From RYN-230 sp963711705 (GTDB lineage Bacteria > Actinomycetota > Actinomycetes > Streptosporangiales > Streptosporangiaceae), in NCBI GenBank assembly GCA_963711705.1, contig CAVQFM010000020.1, positions 62,001 to 126,000 on the forward strand: a stretch of DNA of 64,000 nt, written 5' to 3'. Shown one piece after another: positions 46,081 to 54,105 of this stretch. Below the pieces are notes generated by a model. The model saw only the letters and a list, made by a program, of their open reading frames with translations. It made no database searches and was not told the DNA's origin. Position numbers and translations under genes: made by a program. Within the stretch, counting starts at the first letter, position 1, and every line of letters begins with the position of its first letter.

Positions 46081-46491
46081 TCAGCCGCTGATGCTCGGGC
46101 CGGCCCGGGTGATGGCGATGCGCACCACGCAGCGCCGGTCCCGGATCATCGCGGCCCGGTAGTCATCCCAGTCCGGGTGCTCGCCGGACACCAGCCGGTA
46201 GTACTCGACCAGCAGCTCCATGGCGTCCGGCAGGGAAATGATCTCTACGTCGCCTTCCACCTGGACCCAGTCGCCGAAGAAGCTGTCGGTGACCGCGCAC
46301 AGCGAGGCGAACGGCCGCCGCCGCAGGTTCCGGACCTTGACCGCCGTCTCCCGGGTGCTGATGATCACCCGGCCCGCCGGGTCCACCGCGGCGGTGATCG
46401 GGGACAGTTGGGGGCGGCCGTCGTCGCGGGCCGTCGCCAGCACCGCCCGGTGGTTCCGGCGGAGGAACTCCCGGGCCTGGTCCGGTGGCAT
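46081..46491 (-). CDS. PPOX-class (probably F420-dependent) flavin/deazaflavin oxidoreductase
   Basis: A 136-residue split-barrel protein of the pyridoxamine-5'-phosphate-oxidase-like superfamily. Blocks are FLRRNHRAVLATARDDGRPQ, LSPITAAVDPAGRVIISTRE, FASLCAVTDSFFGDWVQVEG and LVSGEHPDWDDYRAAMIRDR, a pattern of the actinobacterial F420-binding PPOX group. Substrate unknown. The gene lies 3 bases downstream of the DUF4287 gene, so the two form an operon. Confidence 0.88.
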   Translation of the reverse strand: MPPDQAREFLRRNHRAVLATARDDGRPQLSPITAAVDPAGRVIISTRETAVKVRNLRRRPFASLCAVTDSFFGDWVQVEGDVEIISLPDAMELLVEYYRLVSGEHPDWDDYRAAMIRDRRCVVRIAITRAGPSISG

Positions 46492-46494
46492 AGA

Positions 46495-46728
46495 TCAGGC
46501 GCTGTTCAGCCTGAGGCGGCGGCGGAACTCGTACTCGTGCACGATCGCGGAGGCATAACCATGGGACAGGCCATGCTCATCGGACAGCCAATGAGCTCGT
46601 TCTTCACAGCGCAGGAACGACGGCCCAGACTCTAGCCGGATGAACCACTCTCGGAGGTCGCGCCCGGTGACGGACGGGATGCGGGCGATGATGTTCTTGT
46701 GCATCTCCGGAGAGTGATTCAGGGACAT
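46495..46728 (-). CDS. DUF4287-type small protein
   Basis: A 77-residue soluble protein: SPEMHKNIIARIPSVTGRDL, REWFIRLESGPSFLRCEERA, HWLSDEHGLSHGYASAIVHE. It resembles the DUF4287 domain, found alone or with DUF5655 in actinobacteria; the role is unknown. The frame extends to 46746, but the ATG at 46728 has GGAGG at proper distance. It is first in a two-gene operon with the PPOX protein. Confidence 0.78.
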   Translation of the reverse strand: MSLNHSPEMHKNIIARIPSVTGRDLREWFIRLESGPSFLRCEERAHWLSDEHGLSHGYASAIVHEYEFRRRLRLNSA

Positions 46729-46885
46729 GGCCACCTCCAGGGGCAAGCTGCTTCTCAGTTGAGAGTGCCCTACCGGAAGGCCCCTGACAACCCCCCAGCG
46801 TTATCCTTCCGCAATCTTCCGGATGGTCCCTCGTTACGCCGCGGCCGCCTGCTCCCGGAGGGGTTCCGGGGGTCGTCCCACCGGG

Positions 46886-48106
46886 CTAACTCAGCCGCTC
46901 GACCACCATCGCCATGCCCTGCCCGCCGCCCACGCACATGGTCTCCAGGCCGAACGTCTTGTCGTGGAACTGAAGGCTGTTCAGCAGGGTGCTGGTGATC
47001 CGGGCGCCGGTCATCCCGAACGGGTGCCCGACCGCGATCGCGCCGCCGTTGACGTTGAGCTGGTCGAGGTCGATGCCGAGGTCGGTGTAGGACGGGATGA
47101 CCTGGGCGGCGAATGCCTCGTTGATCTCGACCAGGTCGATGTCCCTGATCGTCATCCCGGCCCGGCTGAGCGCCTGGCGGGAGGCCCCGACCGGGCCCAG
47201 GCCCATGATCTCCGGGGACAGCGCGGTCACCCCGGTGGACACGATCCGGGCCAGCGGGGTGATGCCCAGCTCGGCCGCTTTGATATCGCTCATCACCACG
47301 ACCGCGGCCGCACCGTCGTTGAGCGGGCAGCAGTTGCCCGCGGTGACCGTGCCGTCCGGCCGGAACACCGGCTGCAGCGCGGCCACCTTCTCCAGCGTGG
47401 TGCCGGGCCGCGGGCCGTCGTCCGCGCTCACCACGGTCCCGTCCGGCAGCGTCACCGGGGTAATGTCCCGCTGCCAGAACCCGTTGGCCAGCGCCTTCTC
47501 GGCGAGGTTCTGGGACCGGACGCCGAACTCGTCCTGGGCCGCCCGGGTGATGCCGCGCAGCTGAGCGAGGTTCTCCGCGGTCTGCCCCATCGCGATGTAG
47601 ATGTCGGGGATGGCGCCGTCCTCGCGCGGGTCATGCCAGACCGGCGCACCGGCGTCGGCGCGCTGCGCGGAGCGGGCCTCGGCCCCGGCGTAGCTCTGGT
47701 TGTGCGTGTCCGGCCAGCTGTCACTGCTGCCCGCGGTGAACCGGCTGACGCACTCCACGCCCGCCGAGATGAAGACGTCGCCCTCGCCCGCCTTGATGGC
47801 GTGGAACGCCATCCGGGTGGTCTGCAGCGAGGACGAGCAGTACCGGGTGATCGTGGTGCCGGGCAGGTGGTCGTAACCGAGCAGCACCGCGACCACCCGG
47901 GCCATGTTGAAGCCCTGCTCGCCGCCGGGCAGGCCGCAGCCGAGCATGAGGTCGTCGATGTCGGCCGGGTCGAGCTGCGGGACCTTGGCCAGCGCGGCGG
48001 TCACCAGCTGGACGGTCAGGTCGTCGGGCCGGATCGAGGTGAGGGATCCCTTGAACGCCCGGCCGATCGGGGAACGTGCGGTGGCGACGATGACTGCCTC
48101 GGGCAT
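46886..48106 (-). CDS. Acetyl-CoA C-acyltransferase (thiolase)
   Basis: Thiolase of 406 residues acting in beta-oxidation or in acetoacetyl-CoA formation. The nucleophilic cysteine is in TITRYCSSSLQTTRMAFHAI. The C-terminal signatures are VEINEAFAAQVIPSYTDLG, LNVNGGAIAVGHPFGMTGAR (catalytic His) and ETMCVGGGQGMAMVVERLS (second Cys). Partner enoyl-CoA hydratase or dehydrogenase genes are not nearby. The ATG at 48106 is chosen over the longer frame because of its AGGGAG site and the family start MPEAVIVATARSPIGRAFKG. A palindrome about 36 bases upstream is a likely operator. Confidence 0.94.
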   Translation of the reverse strand: MPEAVIVATARSPIGRAFKGSLTSIRPDDLTVQLVTAALAKVPQLDPADIDDLMLGCGLPGGEQGFNMARVVAVLLGYDHLPGTTITRYCSSSLQTTRMAFHAIKAGEGDVFISAGVECVSRFTAGSSDSWPDTHNQSYAGAEARSAQRADAGAPVWHDPREDGAIPDIYIAMGQTAENLAQLRGITRAAQDEFGVRSQNLAEKALANGFWQRDITPVTLPDGTVVSADDGPRPGTTLEKVAALQPVFRPDGTVTAGNCCPLNDGAAAVVVMSDIKAAELGITPLARIVSTGVTALSPEIMGLGPVGASRQALSRAGMTIRDIDLVEINEAFAAQVIPSYTDLGIDLDQLNVNGGAIAVGHPFGMTGARITSTLLNSLQFHDKTFGLETMCVGGGQGMAMVVERLS

Positions 48107-48141
48107 GGCGGGCTCCCTTGACTGCGCGGCGCGAGCTTGAT

Positions 48142-48153
48142 TACTGACCAGTA
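48142..48153. promoter_or_regulatory. Palindrome in the thiolase promoter, likely TetR-type operator
   Basis: TACTGACCAGTA is an inverted repeat (TACTG / CAGTA, 2-base spacer) placed 36 bases before the thiolase start. This size and symmetry is common for TetR-family fatty-acid-metabolism repressors in actinobacteria; the regulator is not identified. Confidence 0.5.
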
Positions 48154-48269
48154 GCTTACGGCACTCTCCGGGTTCCATCATCCCTGCCTGCGGCCGGCCG
48201 GGATAGCCGCGGCCACCAGGTGGGATACCGTCAGTGCTCAGATGATCCCGTCCGCTGAGGTGGTTGGCG

Positions 48270-49655
48270 ATGCAGGTGCACGAATCCCTGATCGAGCTGG
48301 TCGGGGACACCCCGCTGGTCCGGCTGGGCGCGGTGACGCGGGACGTGGGTGGCGGCCACGCTCCAGCCGTACTGGCCAAGGTGGAGTACTTCAACCCCGG
48401 GGGCTCGGTCAAGGACCGGATCGCACTGCGCATGGTGGAGGCGGCGGAAGCCTCCGGCGCGCTTCGCCCGGGTGGCACGATCGTGGAGCCGACCTCCGGC
48501 AACACCGGGGTGGGCCTGGCCATCGTGGCGGCGCAGAAGGGCTATCGCTGCGTGTTCATCTGCCCGGACAAGGTCGGCCAGGACAAGATCAGCGTGCTGC
48601 GCGCCTACGGGGCCGAGGTCGTGGTCTGCCCCGGCACCGTGTCGCCCGAGCACCCGGACTCCTATTACTCGGTGTCCAGCCGGCTGGCCAAGGAGACCCC
48701 GGGTGGCTGGAAGCCGGACCAGTACGCCAACCCGGAGAACCCGGCCTCGCACTACTACTCCACCGGCCCGGAGATCTGGGCGCAGACCGACGGCCGGGTC
48801 ACCCACTTCGTGGCCGGCATCGGCACCGGCGGCACCATCACCGGGACCGGCCGGTACCTCAAGGAGATCTCCGGCGGCCGGGTGCGGGTGATCGGGGCCG
48901 ATCCAGAGGGCTCGGTGTACTCCGGCGGCACCGGCCGGCCGTACCTGGTCGAGGGCGTGGGTGAGGACATGTGGCCCGCCAACTACGACCCGGCGGTGTG
49001 CGACGAGGTGATGGCGGTCAGCGACGCCGAGTCGTTCCTGATGACCCGGCGGCTGGCCCGTGAGGAAGCGCTGCTCACCGGGGGATCGTGCGGGCTGGCC
49101 GTGGTCGCCGCGCTGCGCGTGGCGGCCAGCGCGGCGCCGGGTGACGTGATCGTGGTGCTGCTCCCGGACACCGGGCGCGGCTACCTGGCCAAGATCTTCA
49201 ACGACGAGTGGATGGCCGATTACGGCTTCCTGGCCGCGGAGACGACCGAGCCCAAGGTCGCCGACGTGCTGGCCCGCAAGCAGCCTGGGCTCCCCGAGTT
49301 CGTGCACGCCCACCCGGACGAGACGGTGTCCGCGGCCATCGGGCTGCTGCGCGAGTACAACGTGTCCCAGTTGCCGGTGATGAAGCAGGAGCCGCCGGTC
49401 ATGGCGGCCGAGGTGATCGGCTCCATCGTGGAGCGTGATCTGCTCGACGCGCTGGTCTCGGGCCGCGCCAAGCCGAACGACCCGATCGACGGGCACATGT
49501 CGGCCCCGCTGCCCATGGTGGGCTCGGGCGAGCCGGTCAGCCAGGTCGTCGGCCCGCTGGAGCGGGCCGGGGCCGCACTGGTGCTGGTGGACGGCAAGCC
49601 AGCGGGGATGATCACCCCGCAGGACCTGCTCGGGTTCCTGGCCGGCACTCCCTGA
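48270..49655 (+). CDS. Cystathionine beta-synthase
   Basis: PLP enzyme of 461 residues condensing homocysteine with serine, or using O-acetylserine for cysteine. The N-terminal catalytic domain has the PLP lysine in YFNPGGSVKDRIALRMVE, the loop PTSGNTGVGLAIVAAQKGY and the glycine loop GIGTGGTITGTGRYLKE. Two CBS domains (about 335-458) form the regulatory tail, including ETVSAAIGLLREYNVSQLPV and GKPAGMITPQDLLGFLAG. ATG 48270 follows a GAGGTGG site. It is transcribed with cystathionine gamma-synthase 93 bases downstream. Confidence 0.95.
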   Translation: MQVHESLIELVGDTPLVRLGAVTRDVGGGHAPAVLAKVEYFNPGGSVKDRIALRMVEAAEASGALRPGGTIVEPTSGNTGVGLAIVAAQKGYRCVFICPDKVGQDKISVLRAYGAEVVVCPGTVSPEHPDSYYSVSSRLAKETPGGWKPDQYANPENPASHYYSTGPEIWAQTDGRVTHFVAGIGTGGTITGTGRYLKEISGGRVRVIGADPEGSVYSGGTGRPYLVEGVGEDMWPANYDPAVCDEVMAVSDAESFLMTRRLAREEALLTGGSCGLAVVAALRVAASAAPGDVIVVLLPDTGRGYLAKIFNDEWMADYGFLAAETTEPKVADVLARKQPGLPEFVHAHPDETVSAAIGLLREYNVSQLPVMKQEPPVMAAEVIGSIVERDLLDALVSGRAKPNDPIDGHMSAPLPMVGSGEPVSQVVGPLERAGAALVLVDGKPAGMITPQDLLGFLAGTP

Positions 49656-49748
49656 CTGGCCGGGACGGTGGCCCGGGGGCACCACGGGGACGGCCGCGCT
49701 GGCCGGGCGGTCCGGTGATCGTGGCGCCCGGTCTTGTGACAGAGTGTC

Positions 49749-50906
49749 ATGGTGACGATCAACACTGGTGGCGGCTTCGAGACGCTGGCGATCCACGCGG
49801 GCCAGGACCCCGACCCGCTGACCGGCGCCGTGGTCCCGCCCATCTACCAGGTGTCCACCTACAAGCAGGATGGGGTGGGCGGCCTGCGCGGCGGCTACGA
49901 GTACTCGCGGACCGCCAACCCGACCCGCGGCGCGCTGGACGAGTGCCTGGCCGCGCTGGAAGGCGGCGCGCGGGCGCTCGCCTTCGCGTCCGGCATGGCG
50001 GCCGAGGACTGCCTGCTCCGCGCGACCTGCCAGCCCGGGGATCACGTGCTGATCCCGGACGACGCCTACGGTGGCACGTTCCGGCTGATGAACAGCGTGC
50101 TGACCAGCTGGGGGATCAGCTACCGCGCCGTCCGGCTCAGTGACCCGGCCGCCGTCCGGGCGGCGCTGGCCGAGCGGCCAGCCCGGGTGCTGTGGGCCGA
50201 GACGCCCACCAACCCGCTGCTGAACATCGCGGATATCGCCACGCTGGCCCAGCTCGCGCACGAGGCGGGGGCGCTGCTGGTAGTGGACAACACGTTCGCC
50301 TCGCCCTACCTTCAGCAGCCGCTCGCGCTCGGCGCCGACGCCGTCGTCCACTCCACCACCAAGTACCTCGGCGGCCACTCGGACGTGGTCGGCGGCGCGC
50401 TCATCGTCGCCGACCCGGCCCTCGGCGAGCGCTGCGCCTTCCTGCAGAACGCGACCGGCGCGGTGGCCGGGCCGTTCGACGCGTGGCTGACGCTGCGCGG
50501 GGTGCGGACCCTGGCGGCGCGGATGGACCGGCACTGCGCGAACGCCGCCCGGGTGGCGGACATGCTGGCCGCGCACCCGGCGGTGGCCGAGGTGCGCTAC
50601 CCGGGACTGGCCGGGCACCCCGGTCACGAGGTGGCGGCCAAGCAGATGCGCGGCTTCGGCGGCATGGTGTCGTTCCGGGTGCGCGGCGGGGAGCAGGTGG
50701 CCGTGGCGGTGTGCGGCCGGACCCGGCTGTTCACGCTGGGCGAGTCACTGGGCGGGGTGGAATCGCTGATCGAGCATCCCGGCCGGATGACGCACGCCTC
50801 GGCGGTCGGCTCGCCGCTCGAAGTAGCCCCCGACCTGGTCCGGCTGTCGGTCGGCATCGAGACGGCTGAGGACCTGCTCGAGGACCTCCGCCAGGCGCTG
50901 GCCTGA
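49749..50906 (+). CDS. metB: Cystathionine gamma-synthase / gamma-lyase family enzyme
   Basis: Fold-type I PLP enzyme of 385 residues. Signatures are TLAIHAGQDPDPLTGAVVPP, YSRTANPTRGALDECLAALE, AFASGMAA, LVVDNTFASPYLQQPLALGA and the PLP lysine in VVHSTTKYLGGHSDVVGG; the C-terminus is ESLIEHPGRMTHASAVGSPL. The sequence suits MetB-type gamma-synthase, which also shows gamma-lyase activity in actinobacteria. Together with CBS it makes a transsulfuration pair linking methionine and cysteine. Confidence 0.94.
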   Translation: MVTINTGGGFETLAIHAGQDPDPLTGAVVPPIYQVSTYKQDGVGGLRGGYEYSRTANPTRGALDECLAALEGGARALAFASGMAAEDCLLRATCQPGDHVLIPDDAYGGTFRLMNSVLTSWGISYRAVRLSDPAAVRAALAERPARVLWAETPTNPLLNIADIATLAQLAHEAGALLVVDNTFASPYLQQPLALGADAVVHSTTKYLGGHSDVVGGALIVADPALGERCAFLQNATGAVAGPFDAWLTLRGVRTLAARMDRHCANAARVADMLAAHPAVAEVRYPGLAGHPGHEVAAKQMRGFGGMVSFRVRGGEQVAVAVCGRTRLFTLGESLGGVESLIEHPGRMTHASAVGSPLEVAPDLVRLSVGIETAEDLLEDLRQALA

Positions 50907-50946
50907 GTCCCACCTGGTGCGCCGGGCCGGCCGGGCGCGGCTGGGC

Positions 50947-51546
50947 TCAGGAGTTCCAGACCATCAGCACCAGGATGACCAGCCAGATCAGGCTGACCAC
51001 CCCGGCCAGCGAGGCGATCCGGCCACGCTCCACGGTGGCCACGTGAGCGGCCTGGCCCGCCGGGGTGGCCGTCGCCTGCGCGGCCGCCGTGGCCTGGGCC
51101 CGCGGGGCGGGCTCGACGTCCGACGCGGTCGGCTCAGGGCCGGCGGGCGGGCCGCCCGGCGCTGCCCCCGGCTCGCCCGCCCGCACCGCACTGGCCGGCC
51201 CGGACGGGACCGCGGCCAGGCTGGCCTCGACCGCGCCGATCGCCCGCCGCTGGTCGCGCATGATGAGCAGCAGCAGGACCGCGGCCACCACGAACAGGGT
51301 CAGCGACGCGGTGATCCAGGCGTGGCTGATCTCATGCAGCGACTGGGCGGCGATGATGCCGAAGAGCAGGACGCCCAGCGACCCGGCCCCGAAAATCCTG
51401 GTCATCAGCGACAGGTAACGCAGCACGCCGACATTGCGGGCCCGGATGTAGCGAGGGGTGGACATGGTCGCGATGGTGACCGGGCCAATAGTGAAAATGA
51501 CAAACCCGATGTGGAACCACACCATCAGCCGGTCGGTGAAGGACAC
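50947..51546 (-). CDS. Integral membrane protein (DUF2269-like)
   Basis: A 199-residue protein with four likely helices: MVWFHIGFVIFTIGPVTIAT, IFGAGSLGVLLFGIIAAQSL, WITASLTLFVVAAVLLLLIM and, after a long Pro/Ala-rich hydrophilic linker, the C-terminal IASLAGVVSLIWLVILVLMV. The first helices resemble the DUF2269 group. The GTG start at 51546 has GAGGAG upstream; the frame extends to 51597. Its role is unknown. It lies downstream of the small membrane gene at 51663 with a hairpin between them. Confidence 0.7.
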   Translation of the reverse strand: MSFTDRLMVWFHIGFVIFTIGPVTIATMSTPRYIRARNVGVLRYLSLMTRIFGAGSLGVLLFGIIAAQSLHEISHAWITASLTLFVVAAVLLLLIMRDQRRAIGAVEASLAAVPSGPASAVRAGEPGAAPGGPPAGPEPTASDVEPAPRAQATAAAQATATPAGQAAHVATVERGRIASLAGVVSLIWLVILVLMVWNS

Positions 51547-51601
51547 GCCCCGCTCCTCGAGGTAACCGGAATGCAAAATCTGCGCAATCGGGCGCACTGG
51601 G

Positions 51602-51645
51602 CAGCCCAGGCCGGCCTGGCCCGGGTCAGGAGGCCGCCTGGGCTG
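51602..51645 (-). terminator. Hairpin after the small membrane protein gene
   Basis: CAGCCCAGG (51602-51610) and CCTGGGCTG (51637-51645) are perfect 9-base arms around a 26-base GC-rich loop. It lies just past the end of the gene at 51663-51938 on the minus strand. Confidence 0.55.
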
Positions 51646-51662
51646 TAACCAGAAGCGCCGGG

Positions 51663-51938
51663 CTAGCTGTTGCTGCTACCCGACTTCTTGCCGCCGAAGC
51701 CCAGCCACCAGGCGCCGCCGATCAGGATCAGCCCGACGACCAGCGAAACGCCCGCGCGCAGCGGGTGGTGGCCGGTGGACCCGTTCAGGTGACCCGGGAT
51801 GAAGCTGGGCAGCGAGCCCGCGGCCGTGGTCAGGTAGATGATCGCGACGATGACCAGCAGAATTCCGATGATCCCGATAATCAGGGCACCGATCCGCCGC
51901 CCGGACGAGCGCGTGCCTGATTGGGAGACACTACTCAC
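51663..51938 (-). CDS. Small two-helix membrane protein
   Basis: A 91-residue protein with helices IGALIIGIIGILLVIVAIIY and AGVSLVVGLILIGGAWWLGF, a short outside loop (GSLPSFIPGHLNGSTGHHPL) and a Lys/Ser-rich C-terminus. The GTG at 51938 is preceded by TAGGAGGACCAC, a strong ribosome site, which supports a real gene. No family recognised. Confidence 0.75.
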   Translation of the reverse strand: MSSVSQSGTRSSGRRIGALIIGIIGILLVIVAIIYLTTAAGSLPSFIPGHLNGSTGHHPLRAGVSLVVGLILIGGAWWLGFGGKKSGSSNS

Positions 51939-52068
51939 GTGGTCCTCCTAGAGAAGATATGCAGGCCCGGTCCAGCCGCCCCCCGCCTGGCCCGCCATGC
52001 CGAGGTGCCGAACGGTACTACGAGATCGGAGGGCCAGCGCCGGGCTCCCAAAAGCCGTAAAGCAAAAT

Positions 52069-54069
52069 CTATCGCCTAGTCTCCCGGCGGGTCCGCAGGA
52101 AGTCACGCACCACGAACTCGCCGAGCCGTTCTGGAACCGCGTGCAGTACCCGGCCCCCGTTGCGGCGGGCCACTTCGTTAACGAAATCGGTCAGCCGTTC
52201 GTCTTCAGCCAGCATGAATACGTTCAGCGAAGCGTGCCGCCTGGTCATTTTGTCCACTTCGGCCAGGGTCAGCTGGATCGTCTCCGGGGCGGGTGGCCAG
52301 TCGAACGCCGACCGCCCGTCACGGCGCAGGTGCGCCGTGGGCTCGCCGTCGGTGACGATCAGCACCACCGGGTCGTGCTCTGGCCGCCGGTCGAGATAGC
52401 GCCCGGCCAGCACCAGGGCGTGATGCAGGTTCGTGCCCTGGACCATGTCCCAGCCCAGGCCGGCCAGGTCGGTCTCGCGCAGTTCCCGGGCGTAATTGGA
52501 GAACCCGATGACCTGGATGGAGTCCTGCGGGAACCGGCTGCGCACCAGCGCGTGCAGGGCCAGCGCGGTCTGCTTGGCCGCGCCCCAGGTGCCGCGCAGC
52601 GCCATCGAGTAGGACAGGTCGACCAGCAGGCACACCGCGGCCGAGGTCCGGCGCTGGGTCTCGCCGACCTCGAAATCCCGGCCGGACAGCTTGACCCGCG
52701 GTGGCGTGCCCTCCCACTGGTCGGGGTCCTGGCCGGCCTGGGGGCGGAACGCCGCCGCGTCGCGCAGCAGGGCGTTGCGGACCGTGGCCGGCGCGTCGAT
52801 GGCCTGCTCGTCGCCGAACTGCCAGCGCCGGGTGGCCCCGGTGTACTCGCCCGCCTGGCCAGCGTCCCGCTGCTCGTGGTCCCCGTACCCGCCCTCGGGC
52901 AGGTCGGCGAATACCCGGCGCAACGCGGTCTCGCCCAGCCGGCGCACCGCCTTGGGGGTCAGTTCCAGCTGGCCCGCGTTGCGCTGCAGGTAGCCCTGGC
53001 GTTCCAGTTCCCGCTCGGTCTGCCGGAGCGCTTCCATGTCGTCCACGGCCTGCCGGCCGAGCGCACGCCGGATGGCGGCCTCGTCGATGTCGTCGAGCCG
53101 CGCGCCCGGGTAGTCCTGGCGCAGTTCGGCTTCCAGGTCGGCCAGGTCGGCCAGGTCGGCCAGCGCGCTGGTGGCATCGCTCAGGCCGAGCGGCTCGTCC
53201 CCGGTCATCGGGTCGCCCTGCCAGGTGGCCATGTCCATCTCCGGCCGCCGGGCCCGCAGCTGGTCGGACAGCCGGGCCATCTCCGCGGCCAGCCCAGCGT
53301 CCTGCAGCGTCTGTTCCATCAGCGCGGCCAGCTCGTCGCGCTGGCTCTCGGTCAGCGAGCCGAGCAGCCGCTGCGCGGCCATGGCCCGCCGGACCAGCGA
53401 GTCGACCAGCTCCTCGAGGTCGCGCGGGTTCTCCGGGAACATCTCCCCGTAGCGCTCCATGAAGCGGTCGAAGTCGGCCTGGGTGTGCTCGCCGCGGGCG
53501 TCCGCCTCCAGCATCTGGTTGAGGTCGGCCAGCATGTCCTTGACCCGCTGCATGGACTCCGGGTCGGGCGACTGCAGCACCTCGCGCATGCCGCGGAACT
53601 GGCTGTCCAGCACCTCATTGCGCAGCAGGTCCTTGAGCTTCTCGAAGGTCGCCCGGGCTGCCGCGCTGCGCCAGTTGTAGTCGGCCAGCCGCCGGATCGC
53701 CTGCGCGGTGTCCGACGGCAGCGCGTCCAGTTCGTCCTCCCGCAGCCGGGCCTCATCGCCCGGGTCAGGGAACAGCTCGGCGCGTTCCTGGCCGACCGCC
53801 GTGTCGAGCAGCGCCCGCGCCTCTTCCAGGACCCCGTCCAGCCGCCCCCGGCCGCGGATCTCCTGCTGCCGGTCGCGCACCCGGCGCAGCAGGTCATCCA
53901 GGCCCCGGCGGCCCGCCATCCCCCGGCGGAGCAGGTCGCGCAGGGCGCTGGACGGGTCTGTGCCGTCCAGGACCTCGTCACCCAGCTCATCCAGGGCGGC
54001 GCGGGCATCGAACGGAGGGGCCAGCGGGTCCGGCCCGTCGTGATACTCGCCGTACCGGTAACCACTCAC
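52069..54069 (-). CDS. vWA-domain protein, partner of the MoxR-type ATPase
   Basis: A 666-residue cytosolic protein. Residues 1-420 are a long helical, charged region with heptad-like stretches (LADLADLADLEAELRQDY, MEALRQTERELERQGYLQRN). The C-terminal von Willebrand factor A domain (about 460-660) has an intact MIDAS: DLSYSMALRG, then the conserved Thr in VQGTNLHHAL and Asp in IVTDGEPTAH. It lies 36 bases after the AAA+ ATPase gene, forming the classic MoxR/vWA two-gene module used in metal insertion or protein-complex remodelling (compare BchI/BchD and RavA/ViaA). The client is unknown. Confidence 0.88.
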   Translation of the reverse strand: MSGYRYGEYHDGPDPLAPPFDARAALDELGDEVLDGTDPSSALRDLLRRGMAGRRGLDDLLRRVRDRQQEIRGRGRLDGVLEEARALLDTAVGQERAELFPDPGDEARLREDELDALPSDTAQAIRRLADYNWRSAAARATFEKLKDLLRNEVLDSQFRGMREVLQSPDPESMQRVKDMLADLNQMLEADARGEHTQADFDRFMERYGEMFPENPRDLEELVDSLVRRAMAAQRLLGSLTESQRDELAALMEQTLQDAGLAAEMARLSDQLRARRPEMDMATWQGDPMTGDEPLGLSDATSALADLADLADLEAELRQDYPGARLDDIDEAAIRRALGRQAVDDMEALRQTERELERQGYLQRNAGQLELTPKAVRRLGETALRRVFADLPEGGYGDHEQRDAGQAGEYTGATRRWQFGDEQAIDAPATVRNALLRDAAAFRPQAGQDPDQWEGTPPRVKLSGRDFEVGETQRRTSAAVCLLVDLSYSMALRGTWGAAKQTALALHALVRSRFPQDSIQVIGFSNYARELRETDLAGLGWDMVQGTNLHHALVLAGRYLDRRPEHDPVVLIVTDGEPTAHLRRDGRSAFDWPPAPETIQLTLAEVDKMTRRHASLNVFMLAEDERLTDFVNEVARRNGGRVLHAVPERLGEFVVRDFLRTRRETRR

Positions 54070-54105
54070 CGCGGGGGCCTGCCTCTCACCTGCACTGCAA
54101 CGGTC

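Noticed and set aside
49656..49748. SAM or other sulfur riboswitch before cystathionine gamma-synthase
   Set aside because: I saw only imperfect GC-rich pairing and none of the conserved riboswitch core sequences.
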